A DNA stretch of 64,000 nucleotides from Bacteroidota bacterium. Its GTDB lineage: Bacteria; Bacteroidota; Bacteroidia; Cytophagales; Cyclobacteriaceae. Positions 46,157 through 55,923 of the stretch are shown here, piece after piece. The notes below the pieces were generated by a model. It worked only from the letters and a program-made list of their open reading frames with translations. It had not been told where the DNA came from and did not search any database. Position 1 is the first letter of the stretch, and every line of letters begins with the position of its first letter. Made by a program: the position numbers and the translations under genes. Location of the stretch: positions 105,240-169,239 of the forward strand of contig JAFDYX010000024.1 in NCBI GenBank assembly GCA_018267215.1, given 5' to 3'.

Positions 46157-47650
46157 ATGGGTATCCGTTCAATTTTAGCTAAACCTTTTGCGGCTTATAT
46201 CAATAAGCAAACGCAGGAGTGGTCATCCAAACCGGAATTTTATCAGCGTCAAGTTTTTCTGCAGCTGATTCAAAAAGCCAAAGACACTGCGTTTGGAAAA
46301 GACCATGGCTTTGCTTCCATCGGTTCGCATGAAGATTTTAAAAAGCAAGTTCCTGTTAAGGACTATGAACTGCTGAAGCCATACATCGAGCGTGTGCTGC
46401 ATGGCGAAGAAAATATACTGTGGCCCGGCAAGCCTGCCTATTTTGCCAAAACATCGGGCACTACATCGGGCACCAAGTACATTCCCATCACCAAAGATTC
46501 TGTTCCTAACCACATCAACAGCGCGCGCAATGCATTGCTGAGTTATGTACACGAAACTGGCAATGGAAAATTTTTGGATGGCGGTTTAATTTTTCTTTCG
46601 GGCAGTCCGGAGTTGAGTGAGAAAGCCGGAATAAAAACCGGTCGCCTTTCGGGGATTGTCAATCATCATGTGCCCGGCTATTTGCGCAGCAACCAGAAGC
46701 CGAGTTACCAAACCAACTGCATCGAAGACTGGGAAGAAAAACTGGACAAGATCATTGAAGAGACTTTGTACGAAGACATGACCTTGATTTCCGGCATTCC
46801 TCCGTGGGCGCAAATGTATTTTGATCGCATCGTGGCCAAGACGGGAAAGAAAATCAAAGATGTGTTCCCTAATTTTTCGATGTTCGTTTATGGCGGTGTA
46901 AACTTTGAACCCTACCGCGCCAAGTTGTTTGAAACAATCGGAAAAAAAATTGATTCGATTGAAACCTATCCGGCATCAGAAGGATTCATTGCTTATCAGG
47001 ATTCACAGCGTGCCGAAGGATTGTTATTGTTGCTGAATACCGGAATCTTTTTCGAATTCATTCCAGCAGAAGAATACTTCAATGAAAAGCCAACACGACT
47101 TTCAATAGAAGAAGTTGAGCTTGGAAAAAATTATGCAGTTATTATTAATAGCAATGCCGGCTTGTGGGGCTACTCCATTGGCGATACAATAAAGTTTGTT
47201 TCCAAAAATCCCCATCGCATCATTGTGAGCGGAAGGATCAAACATTTTATCTCAGCCTTTGGCGAGCATGTCATTGGCGAAGAAGTAGAAAAGGCAATGA
47301 AAGCCACCATCGAAAAATTTCCTGAAACACAATTGGTTGAATTTACTGTCGCTCCGAATGTGGCTCCGCAAGAAGGCATGCCGCACCACGAGTGGCTGAT
47401 TGAGTTTGCCAATCCGCCCAAAGATTTGAATTCATTTTCTCTCGAGCTGGACAACAGCCTTCGCCAGCTCAATGTGTATTATGATGACCTCATTACCGGA
47501 AACATTTTGCGTGCCCTCGTCATCACTCCATTGAAGAAAAATGCCTTCATTGACTACATGAAGTCGCAAGGTAAGTTGGGCGGACAAAACAAAGTGCCAC
47601 GTTTAAGCAACGACCGGAAGATTGCCGAAGAGCTGAGGAATTTTGTTTAG
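46157..47650 (+). CDS. GH3-like acyl-adenylating enzyme
   Basis: This 497-residue protein belongs to the GH3 family, named for plant auxin-responsive enzymes that join acids to amino acids through an adenylate. AKTSGTTSGTKYIPIT is the phosphate-binding motif, YPASEGFIAYQ corresponds to the second adenylation motif, and a C-terminal domain swings in from about residue 330. Bacterial homologues are common in Bacteroidota and have no settled substrate. It has its own -7 element and is followed by a toxin-antitoxin pair. Confidence 0.82.
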   Translation: MGIRSILAKPFAAYINKQTQEWSSKPEFYQRQVFLQLIQKAKDTAFGKDHGFASIGSHEDFKKQVPVKDYELLKPYIERVLHGEENILWPGKPAYFAKTSGTTSGTKYIPITKDSVPNHINSARNALLSYVHETGNGKFLDGGLIFLSGSPELSEKAGIKTGRLSGIVNHHVPGYLRSNQKPSYQTNCIEDWEEKLDKIIEETLYEDMTLISGIPPWAQMYFDRIVAKTGKKIKDVFPNFSMFVYGGVNFEPYRAKLFETIGKKIDSIETYPASEGFIAYQDSQRAEGLLLLLNTGIFFEFIPAEEYFNEKPTRLSIEEVELGKNYAVIINSNAGLWGYSIGDTIKFVSKNPHRIIVSGRIKHFISAFGEHVIGEEVEKAMKATIEKFPETQLVEFTVAPNVAPQEGMPHHEWLIEFANPPKDLNSFSLELDNSLRQLNVYYDDLITGNILRALVITPLKKNAFIDYMKSQGKLGGQNKVPRLSNDRKIAEELRNFV

Positions 47651-47761
47651 TTTTTTTTCAGGACGAAAACAGTTTACCCAATAATTTTAATCGAAATAAT
47701 TACTCTGAGTTTAACTAAATTAGTGCAACACGGCAATGACGATTCGTGGGCTGAAATTGCT

Positions 47762-47769
47762 TAATTTTG
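47762..47769 (+). promoter_or_regulatory. -7 element of the DUF433/DUF5615 pair (TAATTTTG)
   Basis: A perfect TAnnTTTG lies four bases before the ATG at 47774. No strong -33 is seen. The spacing is the same as for the other toxin-antitoxin pair at 963-970. Confidence 0.5.
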
Positions 47770-47773
47770 CCTT

Positions 47774-48007
47774 ATGAAAACCGATTGGAAAAAATTCATC
47801 TCCTCAGATCCTAAAATCATGCTGGGCAAGCCGGTGATAAAGGGAACACGTATTACTGTTGAGTTAATTTTGGAGAAGCTGGCAGAAGGTGAAACGATCG
47901 AACAGATTATAGAATCCCACCCTCACATCTCCAGGAAAGCAATCTATGCTTGCATTCTTTTTGCTAAAGATTCGGTAAAAAATGAAACAGCCTTTTCGTT
48001 AGCTTGA
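47774..48007 (+). CDS. DUF433 family antitoxin
   Basis: This 77-residue helical protein has the DUF433 core: SSDPKIMLGKPVIKGTRITVELILEKLAEGETIEQIIESHPHISRKAIYACI. It forms a winged-helix-like DNA-binding unit, and DUF433 proteins act as antitoxins for the DUF5615/VapC-like PIN toxins. The stop overlaps the next start (TGATG), as is common in these pairs. Confidence 0.85.
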   Translation: MKTDWKKFISSDPKIMLGKPVIKGTRITVELILEKLAEGETIEQIIESHPHISRKAIYACILFAKDSVKNETAFSLA

Positions 48008-48363
48008 TGAAGTTCTTAGCAGATGAGAGCGTAGATGTTCCTGTTTATAATTTTTTGAAAGAACAAGGCTTTGACATCGAACACATTTTGTTTGGACTGG
48101 CTGGTTCTGCCGATATTGATGTTTTGGAATTGGCCGATCAACAAAAAAGAATCCTGCTCACAGTTGATAAAGACTTTGGAGAGTTAGTTTTCCGTATGAA
48201 GAGGCCATCCGTAGGAATTGTTCTGTACCGATTAGGCGGTCTTCAAAATTCCGAAAAAGCTCAAATTATTTTTCGTGTACTGACTGAACGAAAAAAAGAA
48301 TTACCTTCCCATTTCACTGTCGTAACAAAGACGCAAGTGCGCGTGAGAAAACTTATTCTATAA
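48007..48363 (+). CDS. DUF5615 PIN-like toxin
   Basis: The 118-residue protein has a reduced PIN-like nuclease fold. KFLADESVD at the start holds the first acidic metal ligands, LLTVDKDFGELVFR has the second acidic cluster, and GIVLYRLGG and the C-terminal strand complete the family pattern. The expected activity is RNA cleavage, inferred from the fold. The ATG at 48007 overlaps the antitoxin stop. dxr starts three bases after its stop, so a housekeeping gene sits right behind the module. Confidence 0.85.
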   Translation: MKFLADESVDVPVYNFLKEQGFDIEHILFGLAGSADIDVLELADQQKRILLTVDKDFGELVFRMKRPSVGIVLYRLGGLQNSEKAQIIFRVLTERKKELPSHFTVVTKTQVRVRKLIL

Positions 48364-48366
48364 ATT

Positions 48367-49533
48367 GTGACGGACGAAAAAAAACACATCGCCATCCTCG
48401 GCTCTACCGGCTCTATCGGCACACAGGCACTGGAGGTAATCGAAAGCCATCCTGATGTTTTTGAGGTGGAGGTACTCACCGCGCAAAATAATGCCGGCTT
48501 ATTAATTGAGCAGGCGAAAAAATTTAAACCCAACGCGGTTGTCATCGCTAATGAAGACTTGTATTCAAAAGTAAAAGAGGCGCTCGCTGTTACTGATGTA
48601 AAAGTTTTTGCAGGAGAGAATGCAATTTGTTCTGTGGTGCAGATGGACACGGTTCATTTAGTACTTACCGCTTTGGTCGGGTTTTCTGGACTGAAGCCAA
48701 CCATCAAAGCCATAGAAGCCGGAAAAACAATTGCATTGGCAAACAAAGAAACATTGGTGGTGGCCGGTGAACTGATCACCAACTTAGCACAACAAAAGGG
48801 CGTTAATATTTACCCGGTTGACTCCGAGCACTCTGCTATTTTTCAGTGCCTGGTAGGAGAGTTTCACAACCCGATAGAAAAAATTATTCTTACCGCCTCG
48901 GGCGGCCCGTTTAGAGGAAAGAAAAAAAATGAATTGGCCTCCGTAACAAAAGCACAGGCGCTCAAGCACCCCAACTGGACAATGGGCGCGAAGGTAACGA
49001 TAGATTCGGCTACGCTGATGAACAAAGGGCTGGAGGTGATCGAGGCCAAATGGCTTTTTGGTTTGAAGCCCGAACAGATTGAAGTAGCGGTTCATCCGCA
49101 ATCTATCATCCACTCGATGGTGCAATTTTGCGATGGCTCCATGAAAGCGCAACTCGGCCTGCCCGATATGCGTTTACCCATCCAGTTTGCATTGTCTTAC
49201 CCCATGCGCTTGAACTCCGAATTTCCAAGATTTGATTTTTCGAAACACCCGGCACTCACTTTTGAAAAACCCGATACGGAAACTTTTCGTAATCTTGCGC
49301 TCTCTTTTGAAGCATTGAACCGGGGCGGAAATGCGCCCTGCGCGCTGAATGCGGCAAATGAAGTGGCCGTAGCAGAATTTTTAAAGGAAAATTTGGGCTT
49401 TTTAGAAATGACAGAGGTGGTGGAACATTGTCTCGATAAAATAAGTTTTATAGAAAAACCAACATTAGAAGAATATCTGCAAACAGATAAGGAAACAAGA
49501 ATCAGAGCAAACGAACTAATAAATAAGAGATAG
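48367..49533 (+). CDS. dxr: 1-deoxy-D-xylulose 5-phosphate reductoisomerase
   Basis: This enzyme makes 2-C-methyl-D-erythritol 4-phosphate in the MEP isoprenoid pathway. The 388-residue protein opens with IAILGSTGSIGTQALEVIE, the NADPH-binding loop. ALANKETLVVAGE and PVDSEHSAIFQCL hold substrate and metal residues, and ILTASGGPFRG and KVTIDSATLMNKGLEVIEAKWLF are further signatures. The start is GTG at 48367. It follows the toxin gene closely and precedes rseP by 46 bases. Confidence 0.96.
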   Translation: MTDEKKHIAILGSTGSIGTQALEVIESHPDVFEVEVLTAQNNAGLLIEQAKKFKPNAVVIANEDLYSKVKEALAVTDVKVFAGENAICSVVQMDTVHLVLTALVGFSGLKPTIKAIEAGKTIALANKETLVVAGELITNLAQQKGVNIYPVDSEHSAIFQCLVGEFHNPIEKIILTASGGPFRGKKKNELASVTKAQALKHPNWTMGAKVTIDSATLMNKGLEVIEAKWLFGLKPEQIEVAVHPQSIIHSMVQFCDGSMKAQLGLPDMRLPIQFALSYPMRLNSEFPRFDFSKHPALTFEKPDTETFRNLALSFEALNRGGNAPCALNAANEVAVAEFLKENLGFLEMTEVVEHCLDKISFIEKPTLEEYLQTDKETRIRANELINKR

Positions 49534-49579
49534 AGAAATTTTTTAATAAACGAATCTTTAAATTTTCAAAACAGGTAGC

Positions 49580-50947
49580 ATGGAAGGATTGATTATGACC
49601 GCTCAGCTTTTGTTGAGCCTTTCGATATTGATAGTGGTACACGAGTGGGGGCATTTTTTTGCAGCCAGGGTATTTAAAATTAAGGTAGAGAAGTTTTATC
49701 TCTTCTTCGACTTCCTTTTCCCGATGGCCAATGTGATGAACTTTTCTTTATTCAAGAAAAAGAAAGGCGATACGGAATATGGCATAGGCTGGTTTCCGTT
49801 GGGAGGCTATGTTAAGATTGCCGGCATGGTGGATGAGAGCATGGATAAAGAACAAATGAAGTTGCCACCTCAGCCGTGGGAGTTTCGCTCCAAGCCGGCA
49901 TGGCAGCGGCTGATTGTGATGCTCGGTGGGATTATTGTAAACGTCATTGCCGGCATCATCATCTTTATTGGTATGACGTACTTTATGGGCGACCGGTTCG
50001 TCCTCAACGACTATGTCAATGCACATGGTGGTGTGCAGGCGTTAGAGTTGGGTCAACAATTAGGCATACAAACAGGCGATAAAATAATCCGTGCTAACGG
50101 CAAACCGGTTGAATTTTTTGAGGACATCATCAAAACAGATGTACTGCTTTCACAAAATTCAACTTACACCGTGTTGCGCGGCAGTGAGGAAATCGAGATA
50201 CCCATTCCGGCCAATTTTATTGAAAGCTTTAGTAAGAAAGATGCCATTGGCAAATTTTTGCAACCCCGCAGAACCATTGTGATAGAGGAAGTGGCCAAAG
50301 ATTCTTTAGCCGGCAAAGTAGGCTTGCTAAAAGGCGACCGGATTATAGAATTAGACGGAACCCCCATCACATACTTTGATGAACTGCGCGAAGGACTGAA
50401 AAACAGAAAGAGCGACTCCATTGCATTTAAAGTGCAGCGTGGCGAACAAGTTCTTTCATTCAAAGAATACTTTAAAGGGCATACTAATATTGGATTTGCA
50501 TTAGCCTCTGTAATAGTACCGGCAGAGGGAGAAAAAGTGATCAACTATTCATTAGGTCAATCTATTTTGCTGGGGCCTGGCCGCGCGTTCGATATTATTG
50601 CCGTACAGTTGAAGGCCTATAAAAAATTATTTACCGGCCAACTCAGTTTTACCAAGTCTATGTCCGGGCCGGTGGGTATGGCACGGATGTATGGAGGCGT
50701 GTGGGATTGGGAACGCTTCTGGCGTATGACGGGTATTATTTCGTTAGTGCTCGCACTCGGAAACTTGTTGCCTATACCCGGGCTGGATGGCGGCTATGTG
50801 TTGTTCCTGCTCTTCGAAATGGTTTCAGGAAAAGCACCTTCAGAGAAATTTTTTGAGAACGCCATCAAAATCGGAATGGCTATTTTGCTGCTGCTGATGG
50901 TGTTTGTTTTCTATAACGACATCGCACGGATTTTTACGGGGAATTGA
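49580..50947 (+). CDS. rseP: Site-2 metalloprotease RseP family
   Basis: This 455-residue M50 intramembrane protease has LIVVHEWGHFFAAR (HExxH zinc site) in its first membrane helix and NLLPIPGLDGGYVLFLL (the LDG metal Asp) in the third. Two PDZ domains lie between, and WFPLGGYVKIAGM is a typical first-loop element. In other bacteria it cuts anti-sigma factors and leftover signal peptides. Its place after dxr matches the dxr-rseP order of many genomes. Two Met codons near the start (MEGLIM) make the exact start uncertain by five codons. Confidence 0.95.
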   Translation: MEGLIMTAQLLLSLSILIVVHEWGHFFAARVFKIKVEKFYLFFDFLFPMANVMNFSLFKKKKGDTEYGIGWFPLGGYVKIAGMVDESMDKEQMKLPPQPWEFRSKPAWQRLIVMLGGIIVNVIAGIIIFIGMTYFMGDRFVLNDYVNAHGGVQALELGQQLGIQTGDKIIRANGKPVEFFEDIIKTDVLLSQNSTYTVLRGSEEIEIPIPANFIESFSKKDAIGKFLQPRRTIVIEEVAKDSLAGKVGLLKGDRIIELDGTPITYFDELREGLKNRKSDSIAFKVQRGEQVLSFKEYFKGHTNIGFALASVIVPAEGEKVINYSLGQSILLGPGRAFDIIAVQLKAYKKLFTGQLSFTKSMSGPVGMARMYGGVWDWERFWRMTGIISLVLALGNLLPIPGLDGGYVLFLLFEMVSGKAPSEKFFENAIKIGMAILLLLMVFVFYNDIARIFTGN

Positions 50948-51009
50948 AACATTTCTTTTTTGGTTAGAGGTAGAACAATTTACCTGACAGGCTAAACAAA
51001 AAGCTGATT

Positions 51010-51888
51010 TTAATCTTTGTACACATCGTAGCAATCTTCCTTCAGATAATCTACGGCATCCTCTTCGCCAGCATCGAGTGCTTTGCGCAGACAACTGCAA
51101 GCTTCATCTGTTCGTTTCAATTCTATCAACACAATTCCTTTGTACAACCAGAGAGTTCCGTTTTTAGAATCTATCGTCAGCCCTTGGTTCAGGTAGTCTA
51201 ATGCGTGGCTGTATTTTTCAGTATCAATCAAAAATGAAGCACCGTATAAGTATGACCCTAAAAAATTTTTGTCTAACTCAATAGCATTCTGGATGCAGAT
51301 CAACGCACTGTCAAGTTGGTTGAGCGAATGGTAAGCCATGGCCAGGTTGGTTTCCAACTCAGGATCGTCCGCAAAATTTTTTATACTCAAAAATTCTTTT
51401 CTGGCCTCATCATATTTTCCTTGCTCGAGCAACAAAGTAGCGCGCCATCGCAGTAATTGCGGGTTGATATTGCCTAATGCAATAGCCTTGTCAACATCAG
51501 GCAAAAGCTGGTCTTCATTACCACCCTGCTGGTTGATCAACGCCCGCAACAAGAAAGCTTTTGAGTTGTCGGTAATTACCGAGAGGTAGGCATCCATGTC
51601 GTTGAGTGCCCGATCTACATCTTGTTGCCGGTAGTAACTTAAAGCCCGCTTGTATAAAAGCGCGTAATACTTTTTGTCTTTTTCCTTTGTGTGATCAATG
51701 ATTTTAGAATAGAGCAGCGCAGCACCTCCAAAGTCTTCGTGCTTCATCAACGTATCGGCCTGGGCTTCCCGTTTTTGATTTTTTGTCGGCTTTTGTGCTA
51801 CGGAAAGTAGCGGGGTAATCGTTATCAAGAAGAAAAAAATACCGGCAAGGCAGGTATTTTTTTTCAACTTAAAATTAAACGATAGCAT
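51010..51888 (-). CDS. TPR-repeat protein with signal peptide
   Basis: The 292-residue protein has an N-terminal signal or membrane anchor (CLAGIFFFLITITPLLSVAQ) and at least six tetratricopeptide-type helix pairs, for example YYALLYKRALSYYRQQDVDRAL and ETNLAMAYHSLNQLDSALICIQNAI. TPR proteins mediate protein contacts in the envelope; no partner is visible. It converges on rseP and is preceded on its own strand by typA, with eight bases between them. Confidence 0.8.
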   Translation of the reverse strand: MLSFNFKLKKNTCLAGIFFFLITITPLLSVAQKPTKNQKREAQADTLMKHEDFGGAALLYSKIIDHTKEKDKKYYALLYKRALSYYRQQDVDRALNDMDAYLSVITDNSKAFLLRALINQQGGNEDQLLPDVDKAIALGNINPQLLRWRATLLLEQGKYDEARKEFLSIKNFADDPELETNLAMAYHSLNQLDSALICIQNAIELDKNFLGSYLYGASFLIDTEKYSHALDYLNQGLTIDSKNGTLWLYKGIVLIELKRTDEACSCLRKALDAGEEDAVDYLKEDCYDVYKD

Positions 51889-51896
51889 TCGGTAAA

Positions 51897-53723
51897 TTAA
51901 ACGGAGGCAGTTGCCGAACGGTTGCGTTCGCGCTTACGGTCGGTTTCGTTGAGGAATATTTTTCGCAGGCGAATAGATTTGGGTGTTACCTCTACATATT
52001 CGTCTGACTGTATGTATTCCAATGCTTCTTCCAACGAAAATTTGATAGCAGGCGCTATTTTCATTTTTTCGTCAGCACCCGATGCACGCATGTTGGTGAG
52101 TTTTTTTGTTTTGGTTACGTTGATCACCAAGTCTCCGCCCCGGCTGTGCTCGCCAATCACCTGGCCTTCGTAAACGGCTTCGCCCGGCTCGATGAAGAAC
52201 TTACCGCGGTCTTGCAGGTTGTGCAAACTGTAGGGAATGGCTTCGCCTTGTTCCATCACAATCAACGAACCGTTGATGCGCCCGGGAATTTCGCCTTTGT
52301 AGGGTTGATATTCTTTGTAGCGGTGGGTAACAACGGCCTCGCCCGCAGTGACGTTCAATAGGTAGTTTCTCAACCCGATTATGCCGCGCGAGGGAATCAT
52401 GAACTTTAAAATCATGCGGTCGCTCTTGGGCTCCATGTTGGTCATTTCGCCTTTGCGCTGCGACACGGTCTCGATGGCTTTGCCGGCATCGGTTTCAGGT
52501 AAATCAATGGTAAGTTCTTCCATAGGCTCACACTTTACACCATCTATTTCTTTGAAGATCACCTGAGGCTGACCGATTTGCAGTTCGTATCCTTCTCTGC
52601 GCATGGTTTCTATCAACACAGACAGGTGCAGCACACCACGGCCAAATACCAAAAAGCTGTCGGCCGAGCCGGTATCTCCTACGCGCAGAGCCAGATTTTT
52701 TTCTAATTCTTTGTCGAGCCTTTCTTTGATGTGGCGCGAGGTAACAAACTTTCCTTCTTTTCCATAGAAGGGCGAGTTGTTGATGGTGAAGAGCATGCTC
52801 ATGGTAGGCTCATCAATGGCAATGGATTTAAGTGCCTCGGGTTTTTCGATGTCGGCTACGGTGTCGCCAATTTCAAAACCTTCCAAGCCTACCAGCGCAC
52901 AGATTTCACCGGCTTTCACTTCTTCCATTTTCATTTTGTCGAAGCCCTCGAAAACAAAAACTTCTTTCACCCGTGTTTTTACAATGGTGCCCGTGTCGCG
53001 TTTTACCAATGCAACCTGTTGGCCGTTTTTGATGTTTCCCCGCTGAATTCGACCAATGGCTACACGACCGATGTAGGATGAATATTCTAATGAAGTGATC
53101 AGCATCTGTGTAGTGCCCTGATCTATTTTCGGTGCGGGGATGTATTGAATGATGCCTTCCAGCAGGGCGGTAATATCGGTGGTGGGTGTTTTCCAATCGG
53201 CACTCATCCAGCCTTGTTTGGCCGAGCCGTAAAAAGTAGGGAAGTCCAACTGATCTTCGGTGGCATCCAACGCAAACATTAGTTCAAATACTTGTTCGTG
53301 CACCTCATCGGGTGTACAGTTTTTCTTATCCACTTTATTGATCACCACGATGGGCTTCAGCCCCAGTTGCAATGCCTTTTGCAGCACAAAACGTGTTTGT
53401 GGCATAGGGCCTTCAAAAGCATCTACCAACAGCAGACAGCCATCGGCCATATTAAGTACGCGCTCTACCTCACCGCCAAAATCGCTGTGACCGGGTGTGT
53501 CTATGACGTTGATTTTATAATCTTTATACCGAACAGAAACATTTTTTGCCAGAATGGTGATGCCCCGTTCGCGCTCCAGGTCGTTGCTGTCCATGATGAG
53601 TTCTCCGGGATTTTCATGGTCTTTAAAGAGGTGTCCTGCATGCAGCAGTTTATCAACGAGGGTTGTTTTACCGTGGTCAACGTGAGCAATAATAGCAATG
53701 TTTCTGATTTTATTTACTTCCAT
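51897..53723 (-). CDS. typA: Translational GTPase TypA/BipA
   Basis: The 608-residue GTPase acts on the 50S ribosome, mainly in stress and assembly. [15 protein letters not shown] is the P-loop, [10 protein letters not shown] is switch [17 protein letters not shown] is G3 and VINKVDKK is G4. EF-G-like domains III and V and the TypA-specific C-terminal domain ([19 protein letters not shown]) follow. A perfect -7 element lies 39 bases upstream on its strand. Confidence 0.97.
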   Translation of the reverse strand: MEVNKIRNIAIIAHVDHGKTTLVDKLLHAGHLFKDHENPGELIMDSNDLERERGITILAKNVSVRYKDYKINVIDTPGHSDFGGEVERVLNMADGCLLLVDAFEGPMPQTRFVLQKALQLGLKPIVVINKVDKKNCTPDEVHEQVFELMFALDATEDQLDFPTFYGSAKQGWMSADWKTPTTDITALLEGIIQYIPAPKIDQGTTQMLITSLEYSSYIGRVAIGRIQRGNIKNGQQVALVKRDTGTIVKTRVKEVFVFEGFDKMKMEEVKAGEICALVGLEGFEIGDTVADIEKPEALKSIAIDEPTMSMLFTINNSPFYGKEGKFVTSRHIKERLDKELEKNLALRVGDTGSADSFLVFGRGVLHLSVLIETMRREGYELQIGQPQVIFKEIDGVKCEPMEELTIDLPETDAGKAIETVSQRKGEMTNMEPKSDRMILKFMIPSRGIIGLRNYLLNVTAGEAVVTHRYKEYQPYKGEIPGRINGSLIVMEQGEAIPYSLHNLQDRGKFFIEPGEAVYEGQVIGEHSRGGDLVINVTKTKKLTNMRASGADEKMKIAPAIKFSLEEALEYIQSDEYVEVTPKSIRLRKIFLNETDRKRERNRSATASV

Positions 53724-54059
53724 AAATTTTGGGGCTTACCCACTTTAAAATTTTTAAGGGCGCAAAGATAATCAGATTTGTGGCAATCACCCACTTGATG
53801 TTTTTAGTGACCACAAACTGAGAATCGGATTATCCTGAAATAATTTTTTCTAAAAAAATATTTTAGTGAGGAATAGAAATTGTAATGCGACTGCTCGTTA
53901 AAAAAAATGATTAAAAAACGAAAGGATTAATCCATCTTTTTCATTCCTGAGCGGCCCAGCAACGGTACTTGTTTTTTGGCGCAGCCTGCCAACTTAAACT
54001 TATTTGCTTAACAGTTTTTTGAAATCTTTTTTTATGGTATTTTAGTCAAAAATAAAGAG
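53724..54059. other. Divergent intergenic region typA / HPF-like gene
   Basis: This 336-base AT-rich gap holds the typA -7 element near one end and a possible -7 (TATTTTAG, about 54039-54046) for the HPF gene at the other. The middle has A- and T-rich runs and no gene or stable RNA structure that I can see. Confidence 0.55.
53763..53770 (-). promoter_or_regulatory. -7 element of typA (TATCTTTG)
   Basis: The reverse strand reads a perfect TAnnTTTG, 39 bases before the start codon at 53723. No matching -33 was found, so this is a partial promoter call. Confidence 0.5.
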
Positions 54060-54365
54060 ATGATCCACACGCACAATTTTAACGGTATCAAATTAGACAT
54101 TCAGGCTGCCGGCATTGAGGTTGACACAGACATGGAAGAAAGAATAAAAAAACTTTTTTCGCGCCTGCAAAGGTTCTATTCGCACATCAGCCATGCCGAT
54201 GTGTATATCGAAGATAAAAAAGGAAAGTCCACCAATGCCAAATCAATAAAAATCCGATTGGGTGTGCCCGGGCCGGATGTCTTTGCCGAAGATGCAGGTG
54301 ATAATTTTATGGCGCTTTTAAGTAGTGTAGAAGACAAACTCCGCAGCCAATTGGGGAAAAAATAG
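54060..54365 (+). CDS. Ribosome hibernation-promoting factor (HPF/RaiA family)
   Basis: This 101-residue protein has the short HPF/RaiA fold (beta-alpha-beta-beta-beta-alpha). GIKLDIQAAGIEVDTDMEERIKKLFSRLQRFY is the N-terminal signature, and ADVYIEDKKGKS with IKIRLGVPGPDVFAEDAGDNFMALLSSVEDKL covers the rest. It binds the 30S A and P sites and silences idle ribosomes. The short form lacks the long HPF C-terminal domain. Confidence 0.9.
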   Translation: MIHTHNFNGIKLDIQAAGIEVDTDMEERIKKLFSRLQRFYSHISHADVYIEDKKGKSTNAKSIKIRLGVPGPDVFAEDAGDNFMALLSSVEDKLRSQLGKK

Positions 54366-54495
54366 AAATAGCCCAAAACATTGAGCCGGGCATACCCGAT
54401 TAACAAAGAGTACAGAATCTCCCATAAGCAACGATTGCATACGGCATACCGGTTCCCGCTTCAGCTATTCCCGAACCTTTTTTGATTTCTGCTGA

Positions 54496-54526
54496 TTTTA
54501 TCCTGATTAGCTTTTTCCTATTTTTG
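54496..54526 (+). promoter_or_regulatory. Promoter of the alpha-oxoamine synthase gene (TTTT-N19-TATTTTTG)
   Basis: TATTTTTG (54519-54526) is a perfect -7. TTTT (54496-54499), a weak -33, is 19 bases upstream. The ATG at 54583 is 56 bases downstream. Confidence 0.55.
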
Positions 54527-54582
54527 CCGCGCAAATCAAAATTGATTTTTGTATCTCAGTTTAAACAATAAAAACACAAACA

Positions 54583-55836
54583 ATGGTTGACTTATTTGAT
54601 AAGTTGCGCATGGAAGAAGGGCCGCTGGCCAAATATTCACATTTGCCTGACGATTACTTTTTCTTTCCCAAGTTGGAAGGAGAGATCGGGCCGCACATGA
54701 AATTTAATGGGAAAGATGTACTCAACTGGAGTTTGAATAATTATTTAGGGTTGGCCAACCATCCCGAAGTACGCAAAACTGATGCGGAGGCTGCTGCAAA
54801 ATATGGTTTGGCTTCTCCGATGGGCGCCCGCATGATGAGTGGCAATTCCGTTCACCACATTGAATTAGAAAAACAACTGGCCTCTTTCATCGGCAAAGAA
54901 GACGTGATGTTGCTCAATTATGGCTATCAGGGTGTGATATCCATCATAGATGCTTTGGTAAACCGGAAAGATGTTATTGTGTACGATGCCGAGTCGCACG
55001 CCTGCATTATTGACGGGGTGCGCCTGCACATGGGCAAACGTTTTGTGTATGCGCACAACAACATGGAAAACTTAGAGAAGCAACTTCAGCGGGCAACAAA
55101 ATTAGCCAACGAAACAGGTGGCGGTATTTTGGTGATCACCGAGGGCGTGTTTGGCATGAGTGGCAACATGGGAGATTTGAAAGGCGTGGTAGCATTGAAA
55201 AAGAAATATAACTTCCGCTTGTTTGTAGATGATGCCCACGGTTTTGGTACCATGGGTGCTACCGGTGCAGGCGTAGGCGAGGAGCAAGGTGTGCAAGACC
55301 AGATTGATTTGTATTTCTCTACGTTTGCCAAATCCATGGCAAGCATCGGGGCTTTTGTGGCGGGCGACAAAAAGATATTGAAGTACTTGCGCTACAGCGT
55401 CCGCTCGCAGATCTATGCCAAGTCGTTGCCCATGCCATTAGTTATAGGTGCACTTAAGCGGTTAGAACTGTTAAAAAAGCACCCCGAATTCAGAGCTGAT
55501 CTGAAGAAAGTTATGTTTGCCATGAAGAATGGGCTGAAGGAACGTGGCTTTATGATCAACCCCACACAAACTCCACCTACACCGGTTTTATTTAAAGGGG
55601 GAGTAGGTGAAGCCGCTAATATGAGCATGGATTTAAGAGAGAATTATGGCATATTCTGCTCGGTGGTTATCTATCCGGTAGTGCCAAAAGATGTGATTAT
55701 GTTCAGGATCATCCCTACGGCATCTCATTCCATGGCCGATGTGGAGAGGACTTTAAATGCGTTTTCTGCCCTAAAATCGAAGCTTGATGAGGGCTTTTAC
55801 CGTAAAGAAGAACTGGTAACGGTTACTAAAGTTTAA
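54583..55836 (+). CDS. Alpha-oxoamine synthase family PLP enzyme (serine palmitoyltransferase-like)
   Basis: The 417-residue protein has the fold-type I PLP layout of KBL, BioF and serine palmitoyltransferase. WSLNNYLGLANHPEV is the N-terminal family motif, DAESHACIIDGVRL carries the PLP-stacking His, LFVDDAHGFGTMG holds the Asp and His that bind the cofactor, and FSTFAKSMASIGAFV holds the Schiff-base Lys. It condenses an amino acid with an acyl thioester. In Bacteroidota this family includes sphingolipid serine palmitoyltransferase and the cysteate acyltransferase of sulfonolipid synthesis; sequence alone does not decide between them or 2-amino-3-ketobutyrate CoA ligase. Confidence 0.85.
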   Translation: MVDLFDKLRMEEGPLAKYSHLPDDYFFFPKLEGEIGPHMKFNGKDVLNWSLNNYLGLANHPEVRKTDAEAAAKYGLASPMGARMMSGNSVHHIELEKQLASFIGKEDVMLLNYGYQGVISIIDALVNRKDVIVYDAESHACIIDGVRLHMGKRFVYAHNNMENLEKQLQRATKLANETGGGILVITEGVFGMSGNMGDLKGVVALKKKYNFRLFVDDAHGFGTMGATGAGVGEEQGVQDQIDLYFSTFAKSMASIGAFVAGDKKILKYLRYSVRSQIYAKSLPMPLVIGALKRLELLKKHPEFRADLKKVMFAMKNGLKERGFMINPTQTPPTPVLFKGGVGEAANMSMDLRENYGIFCSVVIYPVVPKDVIMFRIIPTASHSMADVERTLNAFSALKSKLDEGFYRKEELVTVTKV

Positions 55837-55874
55837 AAAAAGTGTGTTTTTAGTTGTTTTTCAAGGTTTTTACA

Positions 55875-55882
55875 TAACTTAG
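55875..55882 (+). promoter_or_regulatory. -7 element of the Hc1-like gene (TAACTTAG)
   Basis: The same word occurs upstream of the DUF4199 gene (25559) and the bestrophin-like gene (34670). The start codon is 41 bases downstream. A -33 is weak (GTTG about 18-20 bases upstream). Confidence 0.45.
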
Positions 55883-55923
55883 CACAACCGAACCCAATTT
55901 TTTAACTAAAACTTTTATCTAAA

